Made by a program: the position numbers and the translations under genes. The notes beneath the pieces were generated by a model. The model ran no database searches and was not told the origin of the DNA. It was given only the letters and a program-made list of their open reading frames with translations. Positions 23,738 to 34,857 of a DNA stretch of 64,000 nucleotides are shown in pieces (within the stretch, counting starts at the first letter, position 1; every line of letters starts with the position of its first letter). The stretch comes from Lepraria neglecta (Eukaryota > Ascomycota > Lecanoromycetes > Lecanorales > Stereocaulaceae), in the NCBI GenBank assembly GCA_033220425.1, contig CM065652.1, forward strand, positions 1-64,000, given 5' to 3'.

Positions 23738-26700
23738 GTGAAGATAGAAATAGTGGGTCTAGCATTTGGCGCTGCTAGTTTGGTGGGGTTGTATAGCGCT
23801 TGTATGGAAGCAGTTGACCGCATTGCATCCTACAGGGATTTTGGGAGGGACAAGAACCAGCTATTAACGCGATTAGGTGCCAACAAAGATATATTTCAGA
23901 AATGGGCTAAACGGGTTGGAATATCAGCGGAGGGACTGCTAGTTCCTCACGACACCCGTCTGGACGACTCAAATACGGCAAGAGTGGTCAGCCAGATTTT
24001 GACTTGCATACAAGAGCGTTTAGGAGATTCAGGCCAAGCAAAGTATAGACCATACTAGAATCAAAATCAAAATACCCTATCCGCGTCAAAGCGACTTTGT
24101 GAACCAAGCGTCCAAAGCGAACCGCAAGCCCTATTACGAAGAAGAGATAAATTGGCTTGGACCTTTCACGGTAAAAAGAATTTAGAATCTCAAGTCGTCG
24201 AGTTTGCTCGGTTAGTTAAGATACTGGATCGGCTTGTGCCTCCGTACGGAAGCTCTGACGGCAAAGACCTAAATCATTAACTCGACCTGATAAACCTTAA
24301 AGGTAGCCTGCCCTGGGAAGTGTCGGTATTTGAAGGATATAAAAATCTAACGGAGTTTTCCCATTTGCTCGTTGATTATAATATCCTCCAACGTCAGAAA
24401 GGCAAGTCTCAGCTATCGCTATCGCATTCGGCTATTAACACTCTTTAGATCAGGATCGAAAGGATGTTTTAGCATGGCTTAACCCGGTCCCGCCTAATGA
24501 CCGCTACGAAGCGTGTCGGCTGCACCGTACCCCGACCACCTGCTCATGGATCTTTTAAAAGCAGACCTACCAAGAATAGAGGTCACCTCTGTTTCCTGGA
24601 GATATAGCAAAGCTTCTCTGGCTTCACGGTCCAGCTGGTTTTGGAAAGTCTTATCTCTGCGCGGCTATTGTCGAGTCGCTGAAATATGAGGAGAGTCTGC
24701 GTATTCACCACTATTTCTGCGCATCGACATCGGTGAACTAAGACAATTCTTCAACTATCTTGAGGGCATGGATAGCGCACTTAATATCCGAAGATGATGA
24801 ATTATTAGACCTGGCATATGAAGAAATACACGGATTTTCTTTCCAGCCAAGCTATTTTTCTCTGTGGAAGCTATTTAGACGGCTGGTTTTGAATACGTCG
24901 AACTGTATATTTGTGGTGGACGGTTTGGATGAATGCGAAATATCCTCCAGTACCCCTAAAGAACAACCTAACCAGGATCGCCATACCTTTCTAGTATATC
25001 TTCAGCAATACGTCGAGAGTACTAAGTGTCGTGTACTAATTGTGAGCCGGGACGAGCCCGACATCCGTTCTCAGCTGAGTTCTTTTGGTCTACGCATAGC
25101 CAAATGTACTTTCTATGAGTATGAGATTCTTAAAACTGACGTCGATGCGGACGTTCTCGCCTTCTCTCAGAGTCTGGTCAAGGAAAATCTACGTAACAAA
25201 AGCGATGCTGACCAAAACAAGATTACTAAGCTAATGGCCGGAAAATGCGAAGGCATGTTTTTGTAGGTAGCGTTACAGGGTCGTCAGCTAAATGGAGGTA
25301 AGAGTATAAGAAAGCTACAAGAAGTTGTGAAGGCCATGCCGAAGGAGCTGGAGTCTGTATATAGAAAAGGCTGGGAAAGTATACTGAATCGGCCAGGCAA
25401 TGAGAAATCCCGCGCCTTGAATATACTTCGTTGGGCAGTGTTTGCGGCTAGACCATTGACCGTCTCTGAGATCACCGAGGCTCTTATTATTCCGGACTAC
25501 GAAGAAGATAAGGATCTACTACTGGACGAAATACCTGATTGCTATAATCGCGAATATGTATCCGATAGAATTGTTGATCTTTGCGCGTCATTAGTAGAAA
25601 TACGGGCGATACCCCGCGAGGAGGAGCTTGAGTCTCGGACTATCCATTTGAGGCACTTCTCTGTCAGAGAGTTTCTAGTAACAACAGATACTTGCGAAGC
25701 ATTATCGGATTTGCCTTATGTCTCATCATTCGATCGGGTGTTGCAAAACAATTACCTTGCCGCAATTTATCTACGGTACCTTCAATGCGAACCAAACACC
25801 GAGGCCGGCACAGTTTTGCTTCAGGAAAAGGCATTCTACGATTATGCAGCCCAGTTTTGGTATCAACACATTTCACCAGCAGGAAGTACATACTCGACAT
25901 TGATCAAATTCGTCAATGAGTTTTTGGAGCCTAAAAATACCTTCTAGGAACCATGGCGTCTTCATTTTGAGTATCTTTGGCAGCAGCAGCATTCTTCGGA
26001 AATACAGGCTGCTAATTACACCGCAAATCACCTTTACTACGCAGCGTGGTTTGGCTTAAAGGATACCGTAGACCACTTGCATCAGAAGTACACCGAGATG
26101 CTCAACGCGTTAGGAGGGACGTACGGAACGCCACTCCAAGCTGCTTGTTATACTGGTCATTTGACCCTCGTAATGCACTTGTTACGCATTGGCGCGGAGG
26201 TAAACATATCGGCAGGGCACTTTGGAAGTGCCTTGGGAGCGGCAGCTCGCAATGGTGACCTTAAGATCTGCAGACACCTGTTAGATAATAATGCTTGTGT
26301 TGATTTGACTGACCAGGGCAATCGCACTTCAGTCTACTTGGGTTCAATGGGTGGACATCTGGAGGTAGTTAAACTGCTGCTTGATCGAGGCGCCAATCTT
26401 TCAACTGCTGCTGATGACGGATGGACCCCTCTATATTCGGCATGTGATGAAGGACATCTGGAGGTAGCCAAAATGCTGCTCGATCGAGGCGCCAATCTTT
26501 CAACTGCTACTGATGACGGATGGACCCCTCTATATTCGGCATGTGATGAAGGACATCTGGAGGTAGCCAAAATGCTGCTCGATCGAGGCGCCAATCTTTC
26601 AACTGCCAGCAATAATGGATGGACCCCTCTGAACTCAGCATGTAAGAGTGGACATCTAGAGATAATCAAACTGCTGCTTGATCGAGGCGCCAATCTTTCA

Positions 26701-29700
26701 ACTGCTACTAATAATGGATGGACTCCTTTGAACTCAGCATGTGGGAGTGGATATCTAGAGGTAGTTAAACTGCTGCTTGATCGAGGCGCCAATCTTTCAA
26801 CTGCTACTGATGACAGATGGACCCCTTTACATTCAGCATGTAGTAGTGGATATCTGGAGGTAGTCAAACTACTACTCGATCGAGGCGCTAATCTTTCAAC
26901 TACTGCTGATGACGGATGGACCCCTCTATATTCGGTATGTGATGAAGGACATCTGGAGGTAGCCAAAATGCTGCTCGATCGAGGCGCCAATCTTTCAACT
27001 GCTACTGATTACGGATGGACCCCTCTATATTCGGCATGTGATGAAGGACATCTGGAGGTAGTCAAACTACTACTCGATCGAGGCGCCAATCTTTTAACTG
27101 CTGCTGATGACGGATGGACCCCTCTATATTCGGCATGTGATGAAGGACATCTGGAGGTAGCCAAAATGCTGCTCGATCGAGGCGCCAATCTTTCAACTGC
27201 TACTGATGACGGATGGACCCCTCTATATTCGGCATGTGACGAAGGACATCTGGAGGTAGCCAAAATGCTGCTCGATCGAGGCGCCAATCTTTCAACTGCC
27301 AGTAATAATGGATGGACCCCTCTGAACTCAGCATGTGATAAGGGACATCTGGAGGTAGTTAAACTGCTACTGGATCAAGGCGCTAATCTTTCAACTGCCA
27401 GCAATAATGGATGGACCCCTCTGAACTCAGCATGTGAGAGTGGACATCTAGAGATAATCAAACTGCTGCTCGATCGAGGCGCCAATCTTTTAACTGCTAC
27501 TGATTACGGATGGACCCCTCTATATTCGGCATGTGATGAAGGACATCTGGAGGTAGCCAAAATGCTGCTCGATCGAGGTGCCAATCTTTCAACTGCCAGC
27601 AATAATGGATGGACCCCTCTGAACTCAGTATGTAAGAGTGGACATCTAGAGATAATCAAACTGCTGCTTGATCGAGGCGCCAATCTTTCAACTGCCAGTA
27701 ATAATGGATGGACCCCTCTATATTCGGCATGTCATGGAGGATATCTGGAGGTAGTTAAACTGCTACTGGATCAAGGCGCCAATCTTTTAACTGCTACTAA
27801 TAATGGATGGAGTCCTTTGAACTCAGCATGTGGGAGTGGATATCTAGAGGTAGTTAAACTGCTGCTTGATCGAGGCGCCAATCTTTCAACTGCCAATAAT
27901 GATGGATATACCCCTCTATATTCGGCATGTGACAATGGACATCTGGAGGTAGCCAAAATGCTGCTTGATCGAGGCGCCAATCTTTCAACTGCTACTGATG
28001 ACGGATGGACCCCTTTACATTCAGCATGTAGTAGTGGATATCTGGAGGTAGTCAAACTACTACTCGATCGAGGTGCCAATCTTTTAACTGCCAACAATAA
28101 TGGATATACCCCTCTGAACTTAGCATGTGATAAGGGACATCTAGAGGTAGTCAAACTGCTACTGGATCAAGGCGCTAATCTTTCAACTGCCAGCAATAAT
28201 GGATGGACCCCTCTATATTCGGCATGTCATGGAGGACATTTGGAGGTAGTCAAACTGCTACTGGATTAAGGCACCAATCTTTCAACTGCCAGCAATAATG
28301 GATGGACCCCTCTGAACTCAGCATGTCATGGAGGATATCTGGAGGTAGTCAAACTACTACTCGATCGAGGTGCCAATCTTTCAACTGCCAACAATGATGG
28401 ATACACCCCTCTGAACTCAGCATGTGATAAGGGACATCTGGAGGTAGTCAAACTGCTACTGGATCAAGGCGCCAATCTTTCAACTGCCAGCAATAATGGA
28501 TGGACCCCTCTGAACTCAGTATGTGAGAGTGGATATCTAGAGATAATCAAACTGCTGGTTGATCGAGGCGCCAATCTTTTAACTGCTACTGATGACGGAT
28601 GGACCCCTCTATATTCGGTATGTAATGAAGGACATCTGGAGGTAGCCAAAATGCTGCTCGATCGAGGCGCCAATCTTTCAACTGCCAGCAATGATGGATG
28701 GACCCCTCTATATTCGGCATGTCATAGAGGACATCTGGAGGTAGTCAAACTGCTACTGGATTAAGGCGCTAATCTTTCAACTGCCAGCAATAATGGATGG
28801 ACCCCTCTGAACTCAGCATGTGATAAGGGACATCTGGAGGTAGTCAAACTGCTACTGGATTAAGGTGCCAATCTTTTAACTGCCAGCAATAATGGATGGA
28901 CCCCTCTATATTCGGCATGTCATGGAGGACATCTGGAGGTAGTCAAACTGCTACTGGATTAAGGCGCTAATCTTTCAACTGCCAGCAATAATTGGACCCC
29001 TCTGAACTCAGCATGTGATAAGGGACATCTAGAGATAATCAAACTGCTGCTCGATCAAGGCGCCAATCTTTCAACTGCCAGTAATAATGGATGGACCCCT
29101 CTATATTCGGCATGTCATGGAGGACATCTGGAGGTAGTCAAACTGCTACTGGATCAAGGCGCCAATCTTTCAACTGCCAGCAATAATTGGACCCCTCTGA
29201 ACTCAGTATGTGATAAGGGATATCTAGAGATAATCAAACTGCTGCTTGATCGAGGCGCCAATCTTTCAACTGCTACTAATGATGGATGGACTCCTTTGAA
29301 CTCAGCATGTCATGGAGGATATCTGGAGGTAGTCAAACTACTACTCGATCGAGGTGCCAATCTTTCAACTGCCAGCAATAATTGGACCCCTCTGAACTCA
29401 GCATGTGATAAGGGACATCTAGAGATAATCAAACTGCTGCTTGATCGAGGCGCCAATCTTTCAACTGCTACTAATGATGGATGGACTCCTTTGAACTCAG
29501 CATGTCATGGAGGATATCTGGAGGTAGTCAAACTACTACTCGATCGAGGTGCCAATCTTTCAACTGCCAACAATGATGGATACACCCCTCTGAACTCAGC
29601 ATGTGATAAGGGACATCTGGAGGTAGTCAAACTGCTACTGGATCAAGGCGCCAATCTTTCAACTGCCAACAATGATGGATACACCCCTCTGAACTCAGCA

Positions 29701-31074
29701 TGTGATAAGGGACATCTGGAGGTAGTCAAACTGCTACTGGATTAAGGCGCCAATCTTTCAACTGCTACTAATAATGGATGGACTCCTTTGAACTCAGCAT
29801 GTGGGAGTGGACATCTAGAGGTAGTTAAACTGCTGCTTGATCGAGGCGCCAATCTTTTAACTGCTACTGATAACGGATGGACCCCTTTACATTCAGCATG
29901 TAGTAGTGGATATCTGGAGGTAGTCAAACTACTACTCGATCGAGGCGCCAATCTTTTAACTGCTAGCAATTATGGATCGACCCCTCTATATTCGGCATGT
30001 CATAGAGGATATCTGGAGGTAGTCAAACTGCTACTGGATCAAGGCGCTAATCTTTCAACTGCCAGCAATAATGGATGGACCCCTCTGAACTCAGCATGTG
30101 ATAAGGGACATCTGGAGGTAGTCAAACTGCTACTGGATCAAGGCGCTAATCTTTCAACTGCCAGCAATAATGGATGGACCCCTCTGAACTCAGTATGTGA
30201 GAGTGGACATCTAGAGATAATCAAACTGCTGCTCGATCGAGGCGCCAATCTTTCAACTGCTACTGATTACGGATGGACCCCTCTATATTCGGCATGTGAT
30301 GAAGGACATCTGGAGGTAGCCAAAATGCTGCTCGATCGAGGTGCCAATCTTTCAACTGCCAACAATGATGGATGGACCCCTTTACACTCGGCATGTGACA
30401 AGGGACATCTCGAAATCATCCGAGTCTTGCTTAGTAACTCGATAGATCTGGGAGTTACTATAATGATGGGGGAAACTTGTTTACACCTAGCATGTCGACG
30501 TGATTTACCGGAAACGATCGATCTGCTTATGGCTTATGGATGCGATCCACTGATGGTAGACAACTATGGCCGTTCGTGTGTTGATTGGGCCTCTATGTAT
30601 CAGCCCTGTATATCGGCTATCAATTGCACACCTTTCCATGTTATGAGCACGCTGATAGCTACTTATCAGAATGTGTTAAGAAGGACTATACGCAGATTAA
30701 TTGAAGCGCTTTTAGAAAGACTAGAGTTAAGTTTCTATCGGCTAGGCCACTGCCTCGTGATTGCTGGGGATGAAAACAATGCGTGCAGAGCATTTGAGCA
30801 GGCTATAACGATTACCGGTAACGAGACTAAGCATGCAGCATTTTGTGACCGCTGTGACACAAAGGAATCTATCCGCGGCATGGATCGTTTCGTATGCAGA
30901 TCATGTACCGATGTCGACCTCTGTCAGCAATGTTTTGAGCTCTTCCGTGGAGACGAGAAGCCTTGGCGATGTAAAAGCCACGAATTTCTGAAAATTCCTA
31001 GCCCTGGATTTGTGCCTGTTTCTGAAGTGGAGACACGTACCTGGCTGTATGAGCTTCAGGTCCAATATTCATGA
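23738..31074 (+). pseudogene. HeLo-NACHT-ankyrin-ZZ NLR, recently broken
   Basis: The N-terminal 110 residues (VGLAFGAASLVGLYSACMEA, then YRDFGRDKNQLLTRLGANK) match the HeLo pore-forming/prion-inhibition domain. The natural start codon is probably the ATA at 23744, one transition from ATG. A NACHT module follows: P-loop LHGPAGFGKSYLCAAIVESL near 24615 and Walker B CIFVVDGLDEC near 24910. About 41 near-identical 33-residue ankyrin units follow (26353-30410), then a C-terminal ZZ-type zinc finger (CDRC, CRSC, DLCQQC, KSHEF; 30840-30990). I count about 13 in-frame stops (24056, 24278, 24446, 24556, 24577, 24739, 25264, 25945 and five in the ankyrin array) and one frameshift near 24445; from 24556 to 31074 one frame is kept. 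In related NLRs repeat binding drives NACHT oligomerisation and membrane attack by HeLo. The frame conservation suggests a recent death. Confidence 0.85.
26353..30410 (+). repeat. Ankyrin repeat array: 41 tandem units of 99 bp
   Basis: The distance between the first and last GGACATCT word (26353 to 30403) equals 41 x 99 bp minus 9; the 9 bp are three units shortened by one codon (near 28990, 29185 and 29381). Unit consensus: GHLEVVKLLLDRGANLST followed by a variable triplet, then GWTPLYSAC. Variation concentrates at few codons (the two residues before Gly-His/Tyr, the VV/II/VA pair, Arg/Gln before GAN, the loop before GW, and Tyr/Asn/His after TPL); the rest is almost invariant at DNA level. 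This is the signature of concerted evolution known for fungal NLR repeats such as HET-D/E WD40 arrays. Confidence 0.95.
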
Positions 31075-31314
31075 TAAGGCCGGAAACAGGTAAGGTCAGC
31101 CTTGTGGGCTGTGAGGCTGAAAAGGCGATCTTCACACTGCAGCAGCATCCAGCCATAACGATAACACAAGTCTTCCTTTACCGTTAAGACTTCATCAGAG
31201 CGAATTTCCAGAGTATCTCGAGAACTTGTCATCGACTACCTAAAGCAAAGACTTCAGAAAGTGATCAGGCAGTAAACGATCCCTACCCGCATATACGATA
31301 CGCCTTGAAAAGAG
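31075..31314. other. Short spacer between two NLR genes
   Basis: 240 bp after the ZZ finger stop and before the PNP-domain start; nothing recognisable beyond space for a terminator and promoter. Confidence 0.4.
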
Positions 31315-34192
31315 ATGAAGCATGGAGACTACACTGTGGGGTGGATATGCGCGTTGCCGACGGAGCTGGCTGCAGTGGTGGCCATGCTGGACGAGCGCCA
31401 CAACCCTCTCCTGCAGGATTCTCACGACCACAACAATTACACGTTGGGGCGGATCGGGGTGCACAACGTGGCTATTGCGTGTTTGCCGTCTGGAGTAACG
31501 GAGATTACTTCTGCTGCGATCGTGGCGAGTCATATCCGTTCTACATTTTCCTCGATCAGGTTTGGACTGGTGGTTGGGGTCGGCGGTGGAGCTCCAAGCG
31601 CCAAGAATGACATTCGACTGGGCGATGTGGTGATCAGTAAACCGGATGGGACGTCTGGAGAGGTGATCCAGTACGATTTTGGAAAAACGGTTCAAGAAGG
31701 TCGATTCGTGCGGGCAGGGTCGTTGAATCGACCACCGACTGTATTGCTCAGTGCGGTGAATACCTTGCAGGCTAAACATCTGATGGAAGAGCCGGAGCTT
31801 ACCAGACACCTGTCAGAGATATTGATGAGATATACGAGGATGCAAGTAACCGGTGCGTATCCGGGTCTACACCACGACCAGCTATTCCAGGCAGAGTATA
31901 TGCATCAAGAAGATGACGATGCGTGTACCGATTGCAACCAAGTTCACACGGTGTCTCGGTCAATCCGGAGCGACAGTGTTCCTGGGGTGCATTACGGCTT
32001 GATCGCTTCAGGAAACCAAGTGATAAGGGATGGAATAACTCGAGAGAAATCACGATAAGAGCTTAACGTGTTATGCTTTAAGATGGAGGCGGCAGGTCTG
32101 ATGGATAACTTTCCATGTTTGGTGATCCGAGGGATATATAATTATGCCGATACGCATAAAAACAAGCGTTGGCAGCCTTATGCGGCGGCGTATACGAAGG
32201 AGCTCCTCTGTGTTATACCAGCTAACCAGGTAGTCCGCACCCGCCCCATCGGGGAGACGAGTGCACTAGAATGTGAGTAGATTCTCACAAGATTTACGGC
32301 TTGATATATACAGGAGAAGGAGGAGATGACAGATCAGAGTACTAGAATTATTCCTGTTAAGATAGGAGGAAGAATTGAAGATTAGACTTTTCTGAATAAT
32401 TAAGAGACAATATGGGACCGTAGACTCAGTATAGCGCTAATTCGCCTGAACAGCTCAACACCCTCCAATCAAAGCTGTGTTTACGGTGCCATTTCGAAAA
32501 GATAACAAGTTTGTGGATCGAAAACTTATCTTCTCGCAAGTCGAGGAGCATCTTCGTCTGTATCATTGTGCATCGCTGAATAGGATGGGAGGCGTTGGTA
32601 CTGTCACTCCTACGGATGGTTCCGTATCCATGCTGACCAAGGTTATTAGAAAATCTCAGATCGCTATCGAATACGCTTACCGATTTCGATAGTCTCACCC
32701 ACAGAGTCACGTCTTCTGGATATATATAGCCAATTCAACGCAGTTTGTGCAGGCATACCAAGATATAGCACGAAAGCTCAGACTCCCTGGTTGCGAGGAC
32801 TCGGATGTCAATCTATATGAACTTGTCTCCAAATGACTTGATGAAGATGATAGCAGCGGATGGCTCATGATCTTGGATAACGTGGATAACGCTGGTCTCT
32901 TCTTCCGTTCCACTGATGTGGATATATTATCTGCTGATACGGACCCAACGCAGAGACTTCTCGCTGATTACATTCCGAAGAGATTCGATTCTAAAAGGTT
33001 ATTGATTATTACTACAAGGAGCAGAGATATAGGAGAGAATCTAATCGATGGAGAGTCGTGTATCGACGTACCGCCATTCTCAATTCAAGAAGCCGAATCG
33101 CTATTGCAACTTAATGCTAAGGATGCTCTTAACCGTTGCAAGCCGGATATTATAAGAACGCTGCTAGATGTCCTGGGATGTATTCCACTAGCTATCACCC
33201 AGGCTGCGGCTTTTATCAAACGCAATCGAATGTCCGTCCAAGGCTATCTAGCCGCCCTTGAAAAGGATAATCAGAATATGACGGATTATCTGAGCCAGGA
33301 GCTTCAAGATGCTCGAAGGCCGCGGGGTTTTCCCAACTCTGTCTTCCGAATATGGAAATTATCCTTTGACTAGATCTTGGCGCGGGAACCTTAGACGGCA
33401 AAGCTACTATCTTTGATAGCGATGCTTGATCCATAGCGGATTCCAGAGAATCTGTTGCGACCGCTGGCCGAAAGAGATGTAGATTTCAGAATGGCACTCG
33501 GTACGCTTGATAGGTTCGCCTTAATTACTCAAGAGAGTAGAAGAGAGACATATACAATACACCTACTCGTGTAAGTATCCGTATACTACTGGCTCGAGCA
33601 AAGGAAGGAGAAAGCAAATTATATAAGCCGAGCTTTGCAGCTATTAGCGAAGGAGTTCCCGAATGGTAAGCATAAGTATAAAGAGAGGTGTGAATCATTG
33701 CTGGCGTATGCTCAAGCGGTGTTATACTATAATTGTGTATCAGAAGATGATCTCAGACACCGCGGAGCCCTTCTTTATAACGTTAGATGGTTTAACTGGC
33801 GGCAAGGTAGATATATCTCTGCGTATCAAGAAGTCTCCGAAGCATACAAAATCAATCAAGAACAATTAGGGAAGATGCGACTACTATATTAGATAGTCTG
33901 TCTTTGCTTGTATTGGTATTTCGGCATCAGGGGAAGTATAAGGCGGCCGAGGAGATGAACCGACAAGCGCTGGCAGGATATAAAAAGGTGCTGGGAGTGG
34001 AGCATCCCGACACATTGAACAGCGTTTACTGCCTTGCCTACCTATTTCACACTTAAAAACGATACGATGATGCGTCTATTCTCTATCTTAGAGCTTCAGC
34101 AGGCTTTTCGAAGGCGTTAGGTCCAGACCATCCTACAACACAGAACTGCTCCCGGCATTATTCGTCCATGATTCAGAAAATGGAAAGCTAGG
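31315..34192 (+). pseudogene. PNP-NB-ARC-TPR NLR, broken paralogue
   Basis: The first exon (31315 to about 32275) encodes a purine/uridine phosphorylase-like domain: YTVGWICALPTELAAV, the glycine loop VGVGGGAPSAKNDIRLGD and [26 protein letters not shown] domain follows: VPFRKDNKFVDR near 32490, RMGGVG and, after a degraded intron, KSQIAIEYAYRF; SGWLMILDNVDN; IITTRSR; GCIPLAITQAAAFIKRN. The C-terminus keeps little more than one TPR unit (KYKAAEEMNRQALAG near 33940) before the terminal LGPDHPTT segment, against ten in the intact paralogue at 56017-60029. In-frame stops interrupt it (for example 32056-32058, just after FR near 32690, 33371-33373 and several beyond), and the P-loop intron has lost a splice-site G. 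Same orientation and domain order as the intact copy. Confidence 0.85.
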
Positions 34193-34857
34193 GCAGAGAC
34201 GTGGGATAGTCAGAAGAACATCTCTATACCTGTGCTCTAGCAGTTCTGTAGTTATTAGGATATAGTAATTATGGCATGAAGATTCTGAACTAGCTCGGAG
34301 ATCATGTGCAAAATGGAAGCGATAACGTTGCCCCATGCCTTATCAAAGTAGTCTCTATAGTCCATCCAAGCAATATTCTTGATAAATCCAGTGGACCATG
34401 CTTCAACAGAACCAGTTATAGGTAAACCACACATTTGCCTCACCTCCACTCAACCTAGTGACATTTCTGCTTGATACAGGTGGAGTCGCTGTCCAATTCA
34501 CAGAAAGCCCTCGTATTTTGGGATCTTGATCTGTGCTATCAAACGGAATGATTTTTGGGATCGGCTGATGAGCAATTTCGGCTACCGTCTCCAGCAGCAG
34601 CGGGAGCTCCCGGGACTGCCGTGCTCCTACCGTCGATTGCAAAACCATTGGCGGGAACGCTAAGGCACTTTTGGGGTACCCCACCACACACCAAATTTTG
34701 GTGGCAGAAGAGGTATATAGAAAGTGTTGCGTTGTCTCTGCAGTAGTGCTCATGTAGTCTTCCTAAAACGGCAAAGATGAAGCCGCCAGTGCCCCATATA
34801 TGGTGTTTTGCCTCCCCCCCGCGCTCGTAGACTGTAGACCTCACTGTCGCTGTCGCT
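34193..34857. other. Spacer with one weak minus-strand frame
   Basis: An ATG-started minus-strand frame at 34753-34403 (116 codons; MSTTAETTQHFLYTSS) meets a possible donor GGTGAGGC near its end, but I recognise no family and no second exon is convincing. Otherwise this is the upstream region of the gene at 34858. Confidence 0.25.

Noticed and set aside
26334-29969. Several long minus-strand frames through the ankyrin array (Ser/Arg-rich repeats)
   Set aside because: They are the antisense reading of the 99-bp ankyrin unit; the period is a multiple of three, so any open frame in one unit stays open in all.
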